In this document: piece by piece, positions 40,333-52,939 of the stretch | Position numbering within the stretch: the first letter of the stretch is position 1 | How the letters are laid out: the number at the start of each line of letters is the position of its first letter | Assembly: GCF_003945595.2 (NCBI RefSeq) | Contig: NW_024104421.1 | Span: 6,634,001-6,698,000 of the forward strand | Reading direction: 5' to 3' | Length of the DNA: 64,000 bases | Origin: Pipra filicauda | Lineage: Eukaryota > Chordata > Aves > Passeriformes > Pipridae | Notes under the pieces: generated by a model | What the model was told of the DNA's origin: nothing | What the model saw: only the letters and a program-made list of their open reading frames with translations | Database searches by the model: none | Made by a program: the position numbers and the translations under genes

Positions 40333-43300
40333 AGAAACATGATGATAAATTATAACACACAGCAAGTACTTTCCCTATTCCATGACACAACCAGTCAGAC
40401 TTGTAAACTATCAAAAGACAGAAATATATCATTAAATCAAGTGACTTTTTTTGCATAACCTTTATGTTTTGCAGTAAAACAACAGGTCAGTTCTTGCTTG
40501 ATATAAATCTCCACTGAGCTAGCCGTGACAGTCTCATAAACCAAGCTCAGTATTTATGTACATTGAATTTTTATTACCACACACCTGCAACTTGATGAGT
40601 GTTTGTGTCCATAGGAGAATCATGTTTTCCCACAAGACATCTTGTTTTTTCCTAGTGCAAGGCTGCAAAGCCATAGCTGTTCTAAAAGCTGTGCAGAAGC
40701 AAAGTAGCAACAGCAGTGGCACAAAGCTAGGCCTGTAGTTTGTAGCAAAATATTCTGTTCACTGAGTCAGAGAGGACAGTGAAACCTCCACGGACCACCA
40801 GAAGGTTTGTGTGGGAGCTGCAGAACACAAGTCCTCAGCTACAGCACTGGCCAGACTTTCAAAAATCTTTCAAAATCCTCCTGCTTCCAAAAAGCTGGCT
40901 GCATCTGAAATGACTGGCACAGGGTTTACAACACAAAACAATATGGGCAGAAGAAAAATAACCTTCATTTCCCACTGTGAAAGCACATTTCACCTTGAGG
41001 AAATTTCTACAGAGAAATGTTGGCAGTCATATTCCATGTTCCCCTCCCCAGTGCACGGCACCCTGATGGGTCAGTGGCCAAGGCTGGCAGCTCTCAAGTC
41101 CATTTGGAAAGGGATTTTAACTCTTGGTTGTTTTGTTTTCCAATAGAGTTACAGGAGATAGGGCACATGTAACGCATGATGTGAGGGCAGCTAGATGGCA
41201 GCCATTACAAAGGACAGCTGCTCTGGGAGGAAACAGGCAGGAATCCCTGTCCTGGTGCACGAGAAAGAGAATCAAAAAGAGCTTGGAAGAGCTCTTAAGA
41301 AAGGAAGTCAGCTCCTACAAGCTTACTGATGTCCATAGGTATTTTACACTCTGCCTGGCACATGGTGGGGTGTCTGGAATAGGTAGCCTTCTGAGAGTTG
41401 TTACTTTTGCCAGTAAGGTGATCTTTCTGCACATAAGGCATTCCCCGCTTTCCCTTTCCCAGCTCTGCGAGGTGCAGCAGCAAGCTAGGGAGAAACAAAG
41501 CTCCCAAGAGCTGCTTAGTGCTTTGAAGGCTCAGCCACTTTTCTCCCAAAGCTGTTGAGCGATCAAAGGAAGCAGATGGAGGAGAATCACTCTGCAGTGA
41601 CATGTAAATGGAACAAAAAAAACTGATAAGCCTCTGCCACCTCCCTGTGATTTTTCTGAGATACGTGCTGAGCAGAAAACTGTACAGTACCAGGGCCAGC
41701 CATTTTGCATGAGAGACCAGCACACTCACTTACCACTCAGAAACAGCTGACACTTCTTGCGAGCACATCACGGAGCAACACAATAAAATCTGCCCGGGGA
41801 AAGATTTCTTGACAGGAAAATCACAAAAGGAAGAACCATGAGAGTAGCAAAAAAAAAAAATTATACAAAAGAATTTTTCTATTGATAAGTCTGGAAATGT
41901 TGAAATCAACCCCTCAGGTATGAAAAACCCAAGTCCATCATACTTCCCATCTGCTTAATCCTGAGATTACAACTCAGGCATTACAACTGCCCTCAGAGGA
42001 GCCTTTAGTACTGCACATCCAACTCATTCCTAGTACAGAGAATTTCAACATTCCATACCCATATCTGGACATGGTCAGAGGAGATTCAACCATCTGTGAC
42101 TGGTCAAGCAGAAGTGTCCCAAGGGTAATTAGCACAAGAGTAAGATTTTGACCTTTCCGGTCAAAAAATGAAGGTAGCATGAACTAAGGAAAGAAGAGGT
42201 GACGAAAGATTAAAGACTTCAATACAGAAACTGTATGAAGAACAGAGAGAGAGAAGAAAAAAAAGGGGGGGAAGGAAAAGCAAAGAGCACTGAAAATTAT
42301 CTAAAATCAAATTTAAATAATATTATGTTCCATTTCCTTCCTGCCATTAGCTGCCAGCAAGATCACTTGTTTTCTTAGCTTTGACATGACTGTACTCCTC
42401 CCATATGCCTTATCCCATCGGGATAAGGACAGTATTACAATAGAAGCAATACCACAGGACAAAACAACTGCAACTGCACCCATCTCCTATTAAAACAGGC
42501 ACATCAACAGTTTTCCCTTTCTGATGAAATAAAAAAAACTAGTCCTGGAAAAGTGCTGAAGTGGGGGACCAGATAGGAAAAACAGCTATTCACTTTGTAG
42601 CCCACAGCAATCGTTTTATTTTGATGTGGTGTTTCTTCCACTCATTTGGAAGGAAAACCTCCAGCATGGCTAAGGAGAAGGGAGAGGTGTCATTGTACCC
42701 CTTAGGAATCATGTCTCACTTCATGCAGCCTCAAGATTTGCAAATACGAGGGTGTTCCCCACTAGACTGTGTGGTGATCTCTATGGGAGCAAAAACAGGA
42801 CACCTCCACACCTGGGTGACATAAATATTGGATGCAATGAGCTCAGAGAAGAAATGCACCCACCTCATTTTTACAAGTAGATACATCTAATTATGCTACA
42901 TAATTACTCATTACAGTGATATTCAATAGGCAGTATTGCAATTCCCTATCTGGAAAATGGCAACGAATGTGGAAACCATTCTGTAGGGTTCCCATTCCCA
43001 GGGACCACCTTCACTTTGCTTTTGCTTTTCTAATTTTACCATCTTTCATTTTTTATGTGAATGTCACACAGCAAAAACAGCCCTAGAAAACTGGGACTAC
43101 TTATTAAAGCCTAATTAGCCAAGAAGAAATCACTCACGTCTGCTGCATCAGGTTCAAGAGCTTCTTGAATTTCTTCTCCATACCTACAAACCTAACCGGT
43201 TTGTACAACTCCTAGACAAGATTTGGATTCCTGTGTAGGAACAGAGATTACTTTCTCCCTCTGCTTGATCACAGGCTGAGGAAAAAGTGGCAACTGAAGG

Positions 43301-46134
43301 TCATTAAGGTAGTTGGAATCAGAAGGCCATTTTCTCATTAAAATAAAGTGTAATACTAAGAAATGAATTGCTACTGTGGTTTATGCATTAGTAGTTAGCT
43401 AATTGCTGCAGCACTTGTCATAACAGAGCATTGGATTGCCACAGTGCTGAGTGGTAGGTTACACATCAAGCAGCCTCCCAGACAGGGACTAATTGAAGAG
43501 CCAGGTGTTACACTTCACCAGCAAAAGGAGGCTGGCTCGAGACGAAGCAATTACATATGTAGTATTACATTGCTGAAAGAAGTAGTGCTTTATTTCTTGC
43601 ATGTCAAAAGGCTACAGCTTCTACATACTTTGTATATGAGTGCTGGAGCTGTTAACATATTGGTAAACTCTAAAAGAGGGTTCCTAAGTCAGAGTTCTGA
43701 TTCTAGTGGATGAAGGTCACAAAACAGAAACAAATTTTGAACAAAGCAAGACTTTTGCTTCCTCGGGTGTTCAACTAATTGTATGTGCCTGTCAAGAAAA
43801 TCACTGCCTTCTTAGATTCCCCAAATCTCTGACATGTAGGGGATCTAAGAACATAAGCTGACTGTTTTTAAAGGGCTTAGCATCAAATTATTTCCTGAAA
43901 TATAGATGTGTGAATGTTGAAACACATGATTTTTTTTCAAGTCATCCCCCTCCTTAGACTTTAGAAGTCATCATGTGCTACATCAGAATGAGAGGGTTTT
44001 AAAATGAGCTGCCTGTCTTCCCCACTCTCTGGGTAACTAGATACATGTGTACTGCATAGGATAGATTGTCTTGGGGTTTTTAAAGAAAAAAAAAAGTCTG
44101 AGAAACAAGAAACTGCAGCTGAGACTGGAATGTGGCACCTTATAAATAAGGCAGGGGACAAGATGCACTCTGATGGCTGAATACAGTAAGGTTATTCAGC
44201 TCTAAGCCTGCCTAATCACTGAAGTCAAATGTAATGAATTTACTGGTGTGATCAAGGCCCGAGGGAGGGAATTTTCCCCTTTTGCACAAATGGCACCATA
44301 CGTGGGCCAGGAAATTCCTTGGCTGAGGTAGGGGGTGTTTCTCCAGAGGACATGAACAGGGGACGAGAAAATACCACTTTCTGTGGGCACCATCATGGGC
44401 AGTGGAACTGGAAACACAATGGGGAGGGAAAGCCCCTGAGCTCTGGTACCTGCAGAGGATCTCGGGTAGGCAGTCCAGAGAAGGGTGGTGCCATGGCATA
44501 ACTTGGGTTGCAAGTAGACATGGTTAGCTTTGAACACTGGGTAATTCACTCCTCTCAAGCCAGCTTTTACACAGAAGTGAGAAACTGCCCAAGTACTTGG
44601 TTTTGGGCAGTCCAAGCCAAGTGCTGAGGTGCTGCAGTCTGTCTCTAGTGGTAACTCCTTAGCAAATGCTGAGACATCCCAACTCCTCTATATATTCTGT
44701 TCACCTCAACAGCTGGGTGCAGGGTTGGTTTATAGCTCCCCTTGAGGCGTTTCCACAGTGCAGCCATGAGCTGCTTTCTGCCCTTACAAAAGAAGTTAAC
44801 ATATTGAAGCTCAAAACACATCCTCCACATAAAATTCTGGTCTTCATCAGTATGCTAGCAAGTAAACTTTAGCACATTACCGAGTTGCCATTGCAATCAA
44901 CAGATTTTGGCAGGCAGATCATGGAATTTAATGCTGTAGCAATCCACTACTAAGTAAAATAGTTGTTAAGAAAGCAAAATGAGGAGTACCACAGTAAACA
45001 CTGTAATACTGTGTCCTATAGCTTCACATGCATACAGAAAGGCACAGGAATATAAGCTGTTTCTAGGACTACTGAAATGACTGAAGATATTCACATTTTA
45101 TGCTTTAGATTAATTAGGAAGCTAATAACCCAATGTCACTTTAGCTCAGATTCAGTGAGGAAAATAGAGGAAACAATGTCTGATGAATGGAAAAGAATAG
45201 ACAAAATGGAGATCAAAATGTTACTTTTAGCAAGCTTAAAACAAGTATTATGAAACACTTCTCCATGGATGTCAGTCTGGTGCACAAGAAGCAAAAAGTG
45301 GGGGAAGGAAAATGACAGACCTCAAATGGATCAGCAAAAGAAACTGCTTCTTTCTTGGAATACATGAAGTGCAAGAACAGAATTTCCTTGGAGTACTTTC
45401 AAAGCACCCGAATATCCAGCATGTCCATACATTTCTTGAGTACCAGTAACCTCCCAGAAATCTTAAGACTACCAATGTATGTTGCCCAATTTATAGTCCA
45501 GAGTCAGATCATCTCAACGTGCTTTTGTCGTTCTGGAAGGGTCAACACATGAGCATACCCCACAGGAGGTATCTGGGATGGCTGAAAGAAAAATAGCCAC
45601 TTCTAGATAAAGTTTTGTGTTAGAAGCTTTCACTACCGTGCACATCACTGTCACAGAAAAGACAAATTAAAAAATGAGCCAAAGAGGCCATTAAATACTA
45701 CTGAAACAAACCTCCCACAGCCACATCACCAGAAAAATCATGGGCCCCATCTATTCTTACACAGCAGCACCAGCTTGGCAAATACAGCTGGGAAGATCAA
45801 TGGCAAAAAAACCCATCAATTTTGTACTATTTTCTTTGTCTATGATTCTTCTGCATGACAGTCCTCATGTAGCAGGGGATATCTCATGTAGTCTGAATCC
45901 AGGCTATAGCACCACGAGCTGAGACTGAGAAATTCTACTGCTGCTGGGGAAAAGCAAGAGTGACAGGTATCAGTAAAAACACCTACAGACATCTTGAAGT
46001 GCTAAAACACAGACAAGCAAGCCATCATGTGAAATGGTGAAAGAGTCACTGGAGTCTGAGGCCTGTTTTTTAACAGATAAAATTTGTCTCGAACCCCTGT
46101 TTTACATGAGTAAAACTCAACCTCACACCTCACA
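40333..46134. other. Intergenic DNA
   Basis: No exon with a recognisable product and no RNA gene is visible. Reading frames of up to 144 codons near 41.1-41.7 kb exist on both strands over the same bases and match nothing I recognise. A perfect 9-bp hairpin at 42408-42428 is listed separately. Confidence 0.5.
42408..42428. repeat. Perfect 9-bp hairpin
   Basis: Arms ccttatccc (42408-42416) and gggataagg (42420-42428) flank an atc loop. The core carries GATAAG on both strands, so each arm is also a GATA-factor-type site. No regulatory function is shown. Confidence 0.85.
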
Positions 46135-46299
46135 GTATTGAGGGATGCCCAGAAAAGTTGTGGATGCTCCACCCCTGGAAGTGTCCAAGGCCAGGTTGGA
46201 TGGAGCTCTGGGCAACCTGTTTTAGTGGAAGGTGCCCATGTCAGGAGGGTGGGACTGGATGATCTTTCCTTCCAATCCAAGCCATTCTATGATTCTATG
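46135..46299 (+). mobile_element. CR1 LINE 3' end (sense)
   Basis: It matches the last 165 nt or so of CR1: tgcccagaaaagttgtggatg, ccacccctggaagtgtccaaggccaggttggatgg in outline, gggcaacctg, gtgggactggatgatctt, and the terminal ccattctatgattctatg. The 5' end is truncated, as in most avian CR1 copies. The terminus is well preserved, so this is the youngest-looking copy in the window. It carries no coding sequence. Confidence 0.95.
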
Positions 46300-46634
46300 C
46301 TATAATTAGTGAAAAATATAGGACATCATCATGCCTTGGATAACACATAGAAGATATCTCTAGCATTAAAACATGAAATAATAAGAGTAACTGATGCTAT
46401 TAAATTACAAAAGTAAGTTTATTTTATCAACATAATAAATATTTTCTTTCCCTCCATTCAACTCCAAAATGAGATAGTAAAACCAGTACAATGGAACAAT
46501 TCAGGAGCTCCTTAGCTCTACTAAAAAAAGTTCCCCTTAATAACAAATTAAAATGGAAAATCACATTTTGTCAGTCCAGTAATGTCAGTAGCTGAGCATC
46601 CCTAGGTACTTTGTCATTCAAATGACACAATTTT

Positions 46635-46719
46635 ATGTGTGTGTATATGTGTGTGTGCATCTATATATATGTATACTGATGTTTATAAATCTACATATAT
46701 ATAGTAATATACACACACT
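46635..46719. repeat. Compound GT/AT simple repeat
   Basis: Tracts of tgtgtg, tatata and acacac are mixed over about 85 bases with short interruptions. It is imperfect and therefore probably old and fairly stable. Confidence 0.8.
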
Positions 46720-47084
46720 AATAGACACGGCCACTGAATAGACACTTTTAGTAATCAAAATGCTTTACATGTAATTTAAGTGGATTCCCAGCTGCACATT
46801 GAAATTTAGGCCCTGCACAGTGCAGGCACAACTACACTGGATAAATCTAGAGCCCAAGTGCTCCAGAGATTCAATACATAGGTCACCACTGACTGCTACA
46901 GAGTCTGCCTGCTTCTGGTGGCTGTCCAAAATTGAGAATCCCATCACACTTCAAAAATGGTAAGGAATAATCCTGTAGCATCCTGGTCCCAAACTGCCCT
47001 CAGTGAACCAACTTCTGATATTCCTTGCCATTGTAGAAAACAATATACATGTTCTGTTACCTACAAATACAACACATCACAAGT

Positions 47085-47150
47085 ATCTCGTGCATTATGT
47101 GTGCAGCGCTTTGGGACAGCTTGAATACTAAAGGCACTACATACAGCCAG
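47085..47150 (-). mobile_element. Possible ancient SINE relic
   Basis: The motif cagcgctttgggacagcttgaatactaaaggcactaca resembles, in the opposite orientation, the agcgctttgagatc...gaaaggcgctatataa block found in old vertebrate SINE/LINE tails. The evidence is one block of about 40 bases recalled from general knowledge of such repeats. Chance similarity is not excluded. Confidence 0.35.
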
Positions 47151-49522
47151 TTCCTGTCCTAACTCCAGTGCTGGGAGTGCTTTTATCATTATCCAGTGCT
47201 TTTATCATACAAGTAACTGTCTTCAGCTGAGCACACAGCATGGGCAGCTTTCCAGAGGCACAATGGGCTCACTCTGATCATATCATCATACTCCAGCTTC
47301 CAGGGAAAAAGGGAAGCCATGGTCTCTCGTGTGCTCCGAGTTCCTCCGAGCAGCCCAAATGGCACAGAATTGCTCAGGAAATCTGCACATCCTGACAAGC
47401 TGCTCCAGATGGCTGCAACCACCTCTCAGGCAGTAGGGATAGCCTGACAAGGGGAGGACCACTGGGGACAGAGAGGGACCAGACCCAGCTCCCTTATCAT
47501 AATTCACATGTGGCCTCTGGAAGCTCCCTGTGATTAAAGCAAGCCTTTACTGCTCCACCTGTTTCATGGGACTAAGGGACCAGGGAGCTGTCACAGGCTC
47601 AGTGACCACACTCTACTCAGGCACCAGACTGGCCCCAGCACAGGACAGAGCTAAGTTCCTGATGCCATTGAAGCTTCCTCCGTTTCTCACATCAGTAAAA
47701 CAAAGCAAAAAGGTAAAATTGATAGAAACATAATTCTTATTATCATCCAATATAGAGAAATATTACAGTAATGTCTTTTCTCACTGCTGGGAAATGATGC
47801 AAGGCCTACCATGAAACCACAGCGTGAGAATGTTCCTTGTGGAAATTTCACATACCACACCAAAATTATATTCCGATTTTTTATTTCAACAGTTGCCAAA
47901 TTCTGTTCTAATATGTACACATACTGACCTTCTCCACAAGCCCCTGGATGACTACCAAGAGAAGGAATTTAGCTTTCATATTTTATTTTTTAAACGAGAA
48001 AGACAGAAAATAAGACAAAATACATTTCATGTCACCATTGACCTATAGATTACAAATATATATATAGTTTCCTTCCAGAGGAAGAAATACTACGGAAATA
48101 TTTTGCTCATATCAAATGAACCTTTGAAAACAGAAAAAAAATTAAAAGTATATTTTTCAGCTCCTCCCTCTCTCCCATAACAATCACTTTTTGAAAAAAA
48201 AAAAAAAAGAAAAGAAAAAGAAAATAAATACATTTAATTTCCTCCACCTCTATTAAGGAAGAAAAACTTATCTGGATAATGACCTGAGTTATTTTCATGG
48301 TTTCCAAATGTATGTAATCCTGATGATCATCATCTACCAGAGAGCTACACCTAGCAAGGCATATGAAAGCAAACACTGGTGGATCCTTCAAAACAAACAA
48401 CAAAGCAAAACTCAAAAATGTATTACAAGAATTATGCCAAAACTCAGTCATGAATGTCTTCATGGGAACTGGTCAGACAAAGTAGAAGTGGAAGCTCTGT
48501 TATTTCTGGCAGCTGAGATATCTGCAGCAATTGGAAACCCAAAGGTGGAACATTTTGTTTATGCTTGTGTGTATGTGTGTTTGCTTTCTCTTCTTTTATG
48601 GTTATAAGACAGAGAACAGACGAGTAGTGAAGACACAGCGGGCCTTTACAGTGGCTAAGCTTTACATTTTCGAGCCTATAGTGGGTAATGAGGCAAGGAG
48701 CTGCTGCTTGTCCTTCTCCAGTGGGACAGACTCCCTGAAACTTTGTTCCCTTGAAGAATCAGAGAGTTTACAGGTTCCATCAAAGAAGGTTTTTCTATTC
48801 CACATGCGACTGGACCAGTGCCCATTTGTTTGTTGGCAGCAGCAAGGCTGATAACTGATGTTCTAGTTCTCCTTCCTATCTCTGGCTGTAATGCAAAGGG
48901 CACTAGGTCCATATATCAGTCCATCAGAACTCCCTCAGTATTGCACAAAACTATCTCCAGTGTAAAACCCATGTTTTCAAGAGTAAAGAACCACTATCAG
49001 CTTTTAGGAAGGCCTGAAACCTAAGCAGAACTGGATCGGTCATTACACACACACAAAAGTAATATGAGAAACCTTACTGGTAACTTTCTGCTCTGCCATT
49101 CAACATGGTATATCCCATATAACTCCTTTCCATACAAATTACTGTATTGTGAGGCTACCATAACCACATATCCAGCAACAACGAGGTTAGGTTTTGTCAC
49201 TGCTGTAAATCTAATTGTGCCCCACACCCTGGGAAACAAGGCAACAGGCAGCATCCTCTCCTAAAGCGAGGAAACTCCATGGCGATGGGGTACTGAGGAT
49301 GCAGCTTTTGAGAGGATGGCAAGGGAGGGAGTGTAGCTGGTAAAAACACTGGACTTTTCCTAAGGGCATCCAGAGCTCCTCAAATATTTTGCTACTGCCT
49401 GACCATTTGTGAAGAAAACACAGAGATAACAGGTACTATTTAACTGATGAGAAGTGAGGGGAACAGGAGAATAAAAGGAACGCAGGAAATTGTAAAGATA
49501 GAGGAGGGCCTCATTGGGTGCT

Positions 49523-49916
49523 TTAATGTCCCAGTTAGTTTGGAGTTTTGTTCCCCCACACCCTCTTAAGTCTTTCCTTTTTTTTTTTTTTCTTCCTTTT
49601 TTTTTTTAAATAAATTGTACAGATGAACATGGGAGAAGTTCATGCTACTTGCTGGAAGCAATAACGGTAAATTTCCACGGCCCATGGATTCCACAGACCT
49701 TTGAGTGTCCCACCTCATCTATCATGGGCTAACTTATGGAACCTAACCATTCCGTGGCAAGACTCAGTAGCCCTTAGAAACTGGTGGCATGTCCTCAGGT
49801 ATTTTCCACTAGAGTGAGAGACACGTTGATTCCATCAGCTTCTTTCTCACATGACACCTGAGCGACTCAGGTGAAGCCTCGAGACTTCCAAGGATCCTCT
49901 TCGACATTTTCAGACA
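49523..49916 (-). other. Proximal 3' UTR of DGKI (end uncertain)
   Basis: Reading leftward from the TGA codon, the minus strand has no further coding continuity and should be 3' UTR. A non-canonical ATTAAA signal lies at 49527-49522, about 390 nt past the stop, but no clear GU-rich element follows it, so the true cleavage site may be farther left. The interval includes T14 and T11 runs on the plus strand (49578-49591, 49597-49607). In the mRNA these would be A-rich, and could cause internal oligo-dT priming and false poly(A) calls. Confidence 0.4.
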
Positions 49917-50033
49917 TCAGACTGCTGTCTCTAGATCTTCGTGGGTAACCATTTGGTAGTTTTGTCGACTCTCCAGGTAGGAAGCCAGATCCGGATCACC
50001 AGCTTGCTGAGCCCTGTCACGAGGGGTCTTACC
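49917..50033 (-). CDS. DGKI: Diacylglycerol kinase iota, last coding exon (C-terminus and stop)
   Basis: This is the terminal coding exon of a type IV diacylglycerol kinase, which phosphorylates diacylglycerol to phosphatidic acid and so ends DAG signalling. After a ttctag acceptor the exon opens in phase 0 and encodes 38 residues: [20 protein letters not shown] finishes the last ankyrin-type helix pair, ESRQNYQ follows, and the protein ends HEDLETAV before TGA at 49919-49917. ETAV is a class I PDZ ligand. In this family it is known to bind synaptic PDZ scaffolds of the PSD-95 type and syntrophins. DGKZ also ends in ETAV, but its tail differs just upstream (QHYQ and an acidic REDQ in my recollection), so iota is preferred. 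The acceptor and frame join exactly to the exon at 50945-51044. Confidence 0.92.
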   Translation of the reverse strand, partial: GKTPRDRAQQAGDPDLASYLESRQNYQMVTHEDLETAV

Positions 50034-50944
50034 CTAGAATAAGAAACAGGAAGAGAAAAATCTTGTGCTAATATATTTAGAAGAACAGATGATTCTTGGG
50101 CAGAAGAAGATTAACAAGTCAGAAGCCACTTGTCTGGATTTCAGCTGTTTCAGAAAGCTTTTTGCAATGTACAGTACTGTCATCTGAAAAAGAGATCACA
50201 GAATCATAGAGGATCTCTCTTCCCCTTATGGGCTACCCTATACAGCATAGCATGGTGGGAATTGTTTTTGAATGCCTTGCTACAGCAAAGATGCTTCTAA
50301 TTCTAGAACCCAGAGAAACAACCCACTCTCAGCTGCTGACCACAGGATGTTTATGCTCAGAAATTCCAGAGAGGCAGCTTCTGGACCATGTTCCTAAGCA
50401 ATCAGATTGTTTCAATGACAGAATATTCCTCGGATTTAATTTTGCCCAGACTTCTTTCTCAATCAAGCTTACACCAAGAGAGGGTTGTGGTTAGTGTCCC
50501 ATCAGTGAGCACAGGGGCAAGCCAGGGCAAAAGCAAATAGATAGCCATCCTCACAAAGCAAGTCAGCCACAATAATCAAGCCTCACAGAAGCTATGCAAT
50601 CCGAAATCAAGGCTCCTGCAGGTGGTCCTTGCCCACAGGCCTCTCTTTTGACCACACAGGAGGAGGATACTGCTGTGCCATGGAGATGTCTCATTCATAC
50701 CCAATGCACCGAATAGTTTGAGGCCAGGCTCTCACTATGGTGATGATGACCCGTGTTGGGGACTGAACTGGAGTCTCTTGTACTTGTTTAAATTAATACA
50801 GTTTTCTATATAAAGATGGCTTGTTTAAAAAGAGCTGCTCTTGGCCCACACAAGGAAGCCTCAATCATGCAAACAGCAGGGACGGATGCTGATTGGTCTC
50901 GCTTGGCTGCAGTATTTTATAAGTGGTTGATGGAGCTGGGTTAC
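50034..50944 (-). other. DGKI last intron
   Basis: Intron of 911 nt with gtaacc at its 5' end and ttctag at its 3' end on the minus strand. A short CR1-terminus-like scrap (gatcacagaatcatagag, about 50188-50205) is present, without enough flanking match to call an element. Nothing else was seen. Confidence 0.85.
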
Positions 50945-51044
50945 CTTGGAGTCTGTCTTTCTCAGAGAGGCTCCCGCATCCACCAGGAGCTGGCAGACGG
51001 CGCGGTGGCGCTGGCAGGCTGCCTTATGTAATGCTGTCTCACCC
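50945..51044 (-). CDS. DGKI: Diacylglycerol kinase iota, ankyrin-repeat exon (penultimate)
   Basis: A 100-nt exon bounded by a gtctag acceptor and an AAG|gtaacc donor. It begins in phase 2, its first G completing a threonine codon from the exon at 52903-52939, and ends in phase 0. It encodes GETALHKAACQRHRAVCQLL, then VDAGASLRKTDSK. The GETALHKAA...VCQLLVDAGA pattern is a textbook ankyrin repeat (TALHxAA, LLxxGA). Ankyrin repeats are found only in the type IV kinases zeta and iota among mammalian diacylglycerol kinases and mediate protein contacts. The cysteine pattern and TDSKGKTP junction favour iota over zeta. The exon is rich in CG compared with its introns, as is usual for conserved coding DNA in birds. 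Confidence 0.93.
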
Positions 51045-52902
51045 CTAGACCAAAGTACAGAAACCAGCAGTGAGACACATCACACCAATGTACATTTACG
51101 AAGTATGAGGTGCAGAGGATAGACACAGAAGGATGTTGCATTTCTGCGAGGTTCCCTCTTGCTGGCAGAGGTAGGCTTGTGCACTCTCTCCCTTAGCATC
51201 TACATCCTTTGACTCAGTAGGAATGCCTGCAATGCACAAATAGCAGACGAAGAACTCTGAGGGGTGGGAAAGAAACACGCACAGATTTTAAGTATTCAAA
51301 GGACTGAATGTCACATTCCCATCCAAATGCCAGTTCTGCTAACTGCTGCAAAGGTAAACTAGCTCCCTTCTTACTTCACAGCAGGCAAAACAGCAACAGT
51401 GTTTGTTTCTTCCTGCAATTTGTTTCCTCAACCTCATTCTCCGACTCATCCTAGAAAAATCTTGCCCATCAAAGCTAAAACTGGTGCACTTGCTGCCTTG
51501 GTTCTGATACCCTGCTCTCTTGGGTGTATGAGAGCAAGAGCTGTGTTTTTGTTTTCTACTGCTGGACTGGTGAGCTACCGGGAAAGCTTGAACACAGGCT
51601 TTTCAAAAGAGAACACTGCGTAGTGGGAGCACATTTATTGCTGAGCCCCTCACTCAGACTAGAGCTACATGTAAGAGGATTCTGAGATTGACTATAGTAC
51701 TGAGAGTAAAGAAATCTATCTAGATTTGCCTATGCTCTGAGTGGATTGAAAAGGTGTCCTTAATACTAGTATCCAACATGTAGGGCCATTACAAAACCTG
51801 CAAAATAACAAACAACAAGAAATGCACGTAGTAGGACAAATCTTACACCTACCTACTCAGAGAATGCACAAAGGAATTTCAGCCCCAGTCCATGACAGGG
51901 GAAGTTGTAATAGGCAACTCTGCAAGAAATCTACCCTTGCAGCAGGAGAACTAGAATCAGAACGGGATACTACCTGATTTCCCCCTGAGGATCAAAAGAC
52001 AAATTTATACTGCCAGTTACAGCTTGAACCTTCCCTTTTCAAGAGTTAGCAGCAGAGGGACCTTTATAAAGGGAAGACCTTGTAGCCATGTTCACTAGCA
52101 CTTTGTTTCAGTGGTTGTGTGATGCTACTGGGTGAAAAGAACCATCCAGACACCATCACCTCTGGACTTCACACATGCACCTTGTGCACAAGGTGTTCTC
52201 TGCTAGCAGAGGAGGGCACTGTGGGATGAGGAATGGTAGGTTTAATACCTGTGAGAAAGATGGTTTTTGCTTCCCATATATTCCATACACTTTCCGGGAT
52301 TATTCCTGATTCCCTTGCAAACTTCAATTATACAACAAGATTTAAAGCAGTTGGGAACTGGAAAGTAAAGTAATTTTTTCTGTTTAGTTTTGGATTTGGG
52401 GTGTTGTTTTATATAAGAACAGAGGTGATCGATGTTTTAACTACCTGATGGAAACCTTCAAATGCACAGGTTGTGGCCATCTGGGAGAACCAAGGCAGAG
52501 CACCCTGTATGAATCAAGAAGGGACTGAAGAAAAGGTGTAGAACAAGAAAAGTAATTTCCTGACTTCTGGAATTTACTCTTCAGGTTGTTCCCCTAGTAG
52601 CTGGATGCCAGAAACATCAAAACACAATGTAGGACTTCAATTCCCCTAGATAGATTAAGGAAGCATAGGAAGCAATAGAGAGGAAGTACTTTATGAAGTC
52701 CAAGAAACATTTATTCTAGACCAGGAAGCCACATATGATCTGGTTGATGTTTGTGTTTAGGGGGACTTCTGTCTGCTTGTTTGTTTTTGAAGAGCTGTGC
52801 CATTTTACAAGTTTTTTTGGTTTAAAAATTTACATTTGAAAACCAAGAGAAGTCTGCTATTCTAACACACATAATGTGAAGGGTAGAGTAGGTTGTACTT
52901 AC
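51045..52902 (-). other. DGKI intron between the 37-nt and 100-nt exons
   Basis: Intron of 1858 nt starting gtaagt and ending ctag on the minus strand. It contains a perfect 18-bp palindrome (52178-52195). No additional exon or transposon was recognised. Confidence 0.85.
52178..52195. repeat. Perfect 18-bp palindrome
   Basis: caccttgtgcacaaggtg is identical on both strands and has no loop. It contains an inner gtgcac. By chance about one such palindrome is expected per several windows of this size, so it is mildly notable. No function is evident inside this DGKI intron. Confidence 0.9.
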
Positions 52903-52939
52903 GTTTCACTGTCTGTCATGTCCAGTAATTCAGATGGAC
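52903..52939 (-). CDS. DGKI: Diacylglycerol kinase iota, 37-nt ankyrin-linker exon
   Basis: A very small exon found by following splice phase from its neighbours. The acceptor is tcttttgcag and the donor AAAC|gtaagt. With one G supplied by the exon at 60410-60530 and one G supplied downstream, it reads G-PSELLDMTDSE-T, the link between the two ankyrin repeats. This region in the iota protein is, as I recall it, PSELLDMADSETGET, so the avian version differs at one residue. Zeta has a different linker (PPEILDAVEENGET), which supports iota. The phases are 1 at the start and 2 at the end. At 37 nt its efficient inclusion probably depends on strong splice sites, which it has. Confidence 0.9.

Larger units (their letters stand above)
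46300..49522. other. DNA downstream of DGKI, intergenic or distal 3' UTR
   Basis: No exon is recognised. Features are an AT/GT simple repeat (46635-46719), a possible ancient SINE relic (47085-47150), a 14-bp direct repeat (agtgcttttatcat at 47176 and 47195) and an A-rich tract at 48194-48231. Minus-strand AATAAA hexamers occur near 47878-47883 and 47980-47985. DGKI 3' UTRs may be long, so part of this interval could be transcribed with DGKI. Sequence alone does not settle it. Confidence 0.4.

Noticed and set aside
41124..41729. Two overlapping frames of 144 codons, one on each strand
   Set aside because: Both are open over the same bases. Neither shows a domain, codon bias or flanking splice sites, and there is no known gene at this place between PTN and DGKI.
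46002..46280. Minus-strand open frame of 92 codons
   Set aside because: Most of it is antisense to the CR1 copy at 46135-46299.
49430..49460. MIR-like scrap (actatttaactgatgagaagtgagg)
   Set aside because: The match to the MIR core is short and not extended on either side.
50188..50205. CR1 terminal-repeat scrap (gatcacagaatcatagag)
   Set aside because: Only about 18 bases match and the flanking sequence does not continue as CR1, so it is not called an element.
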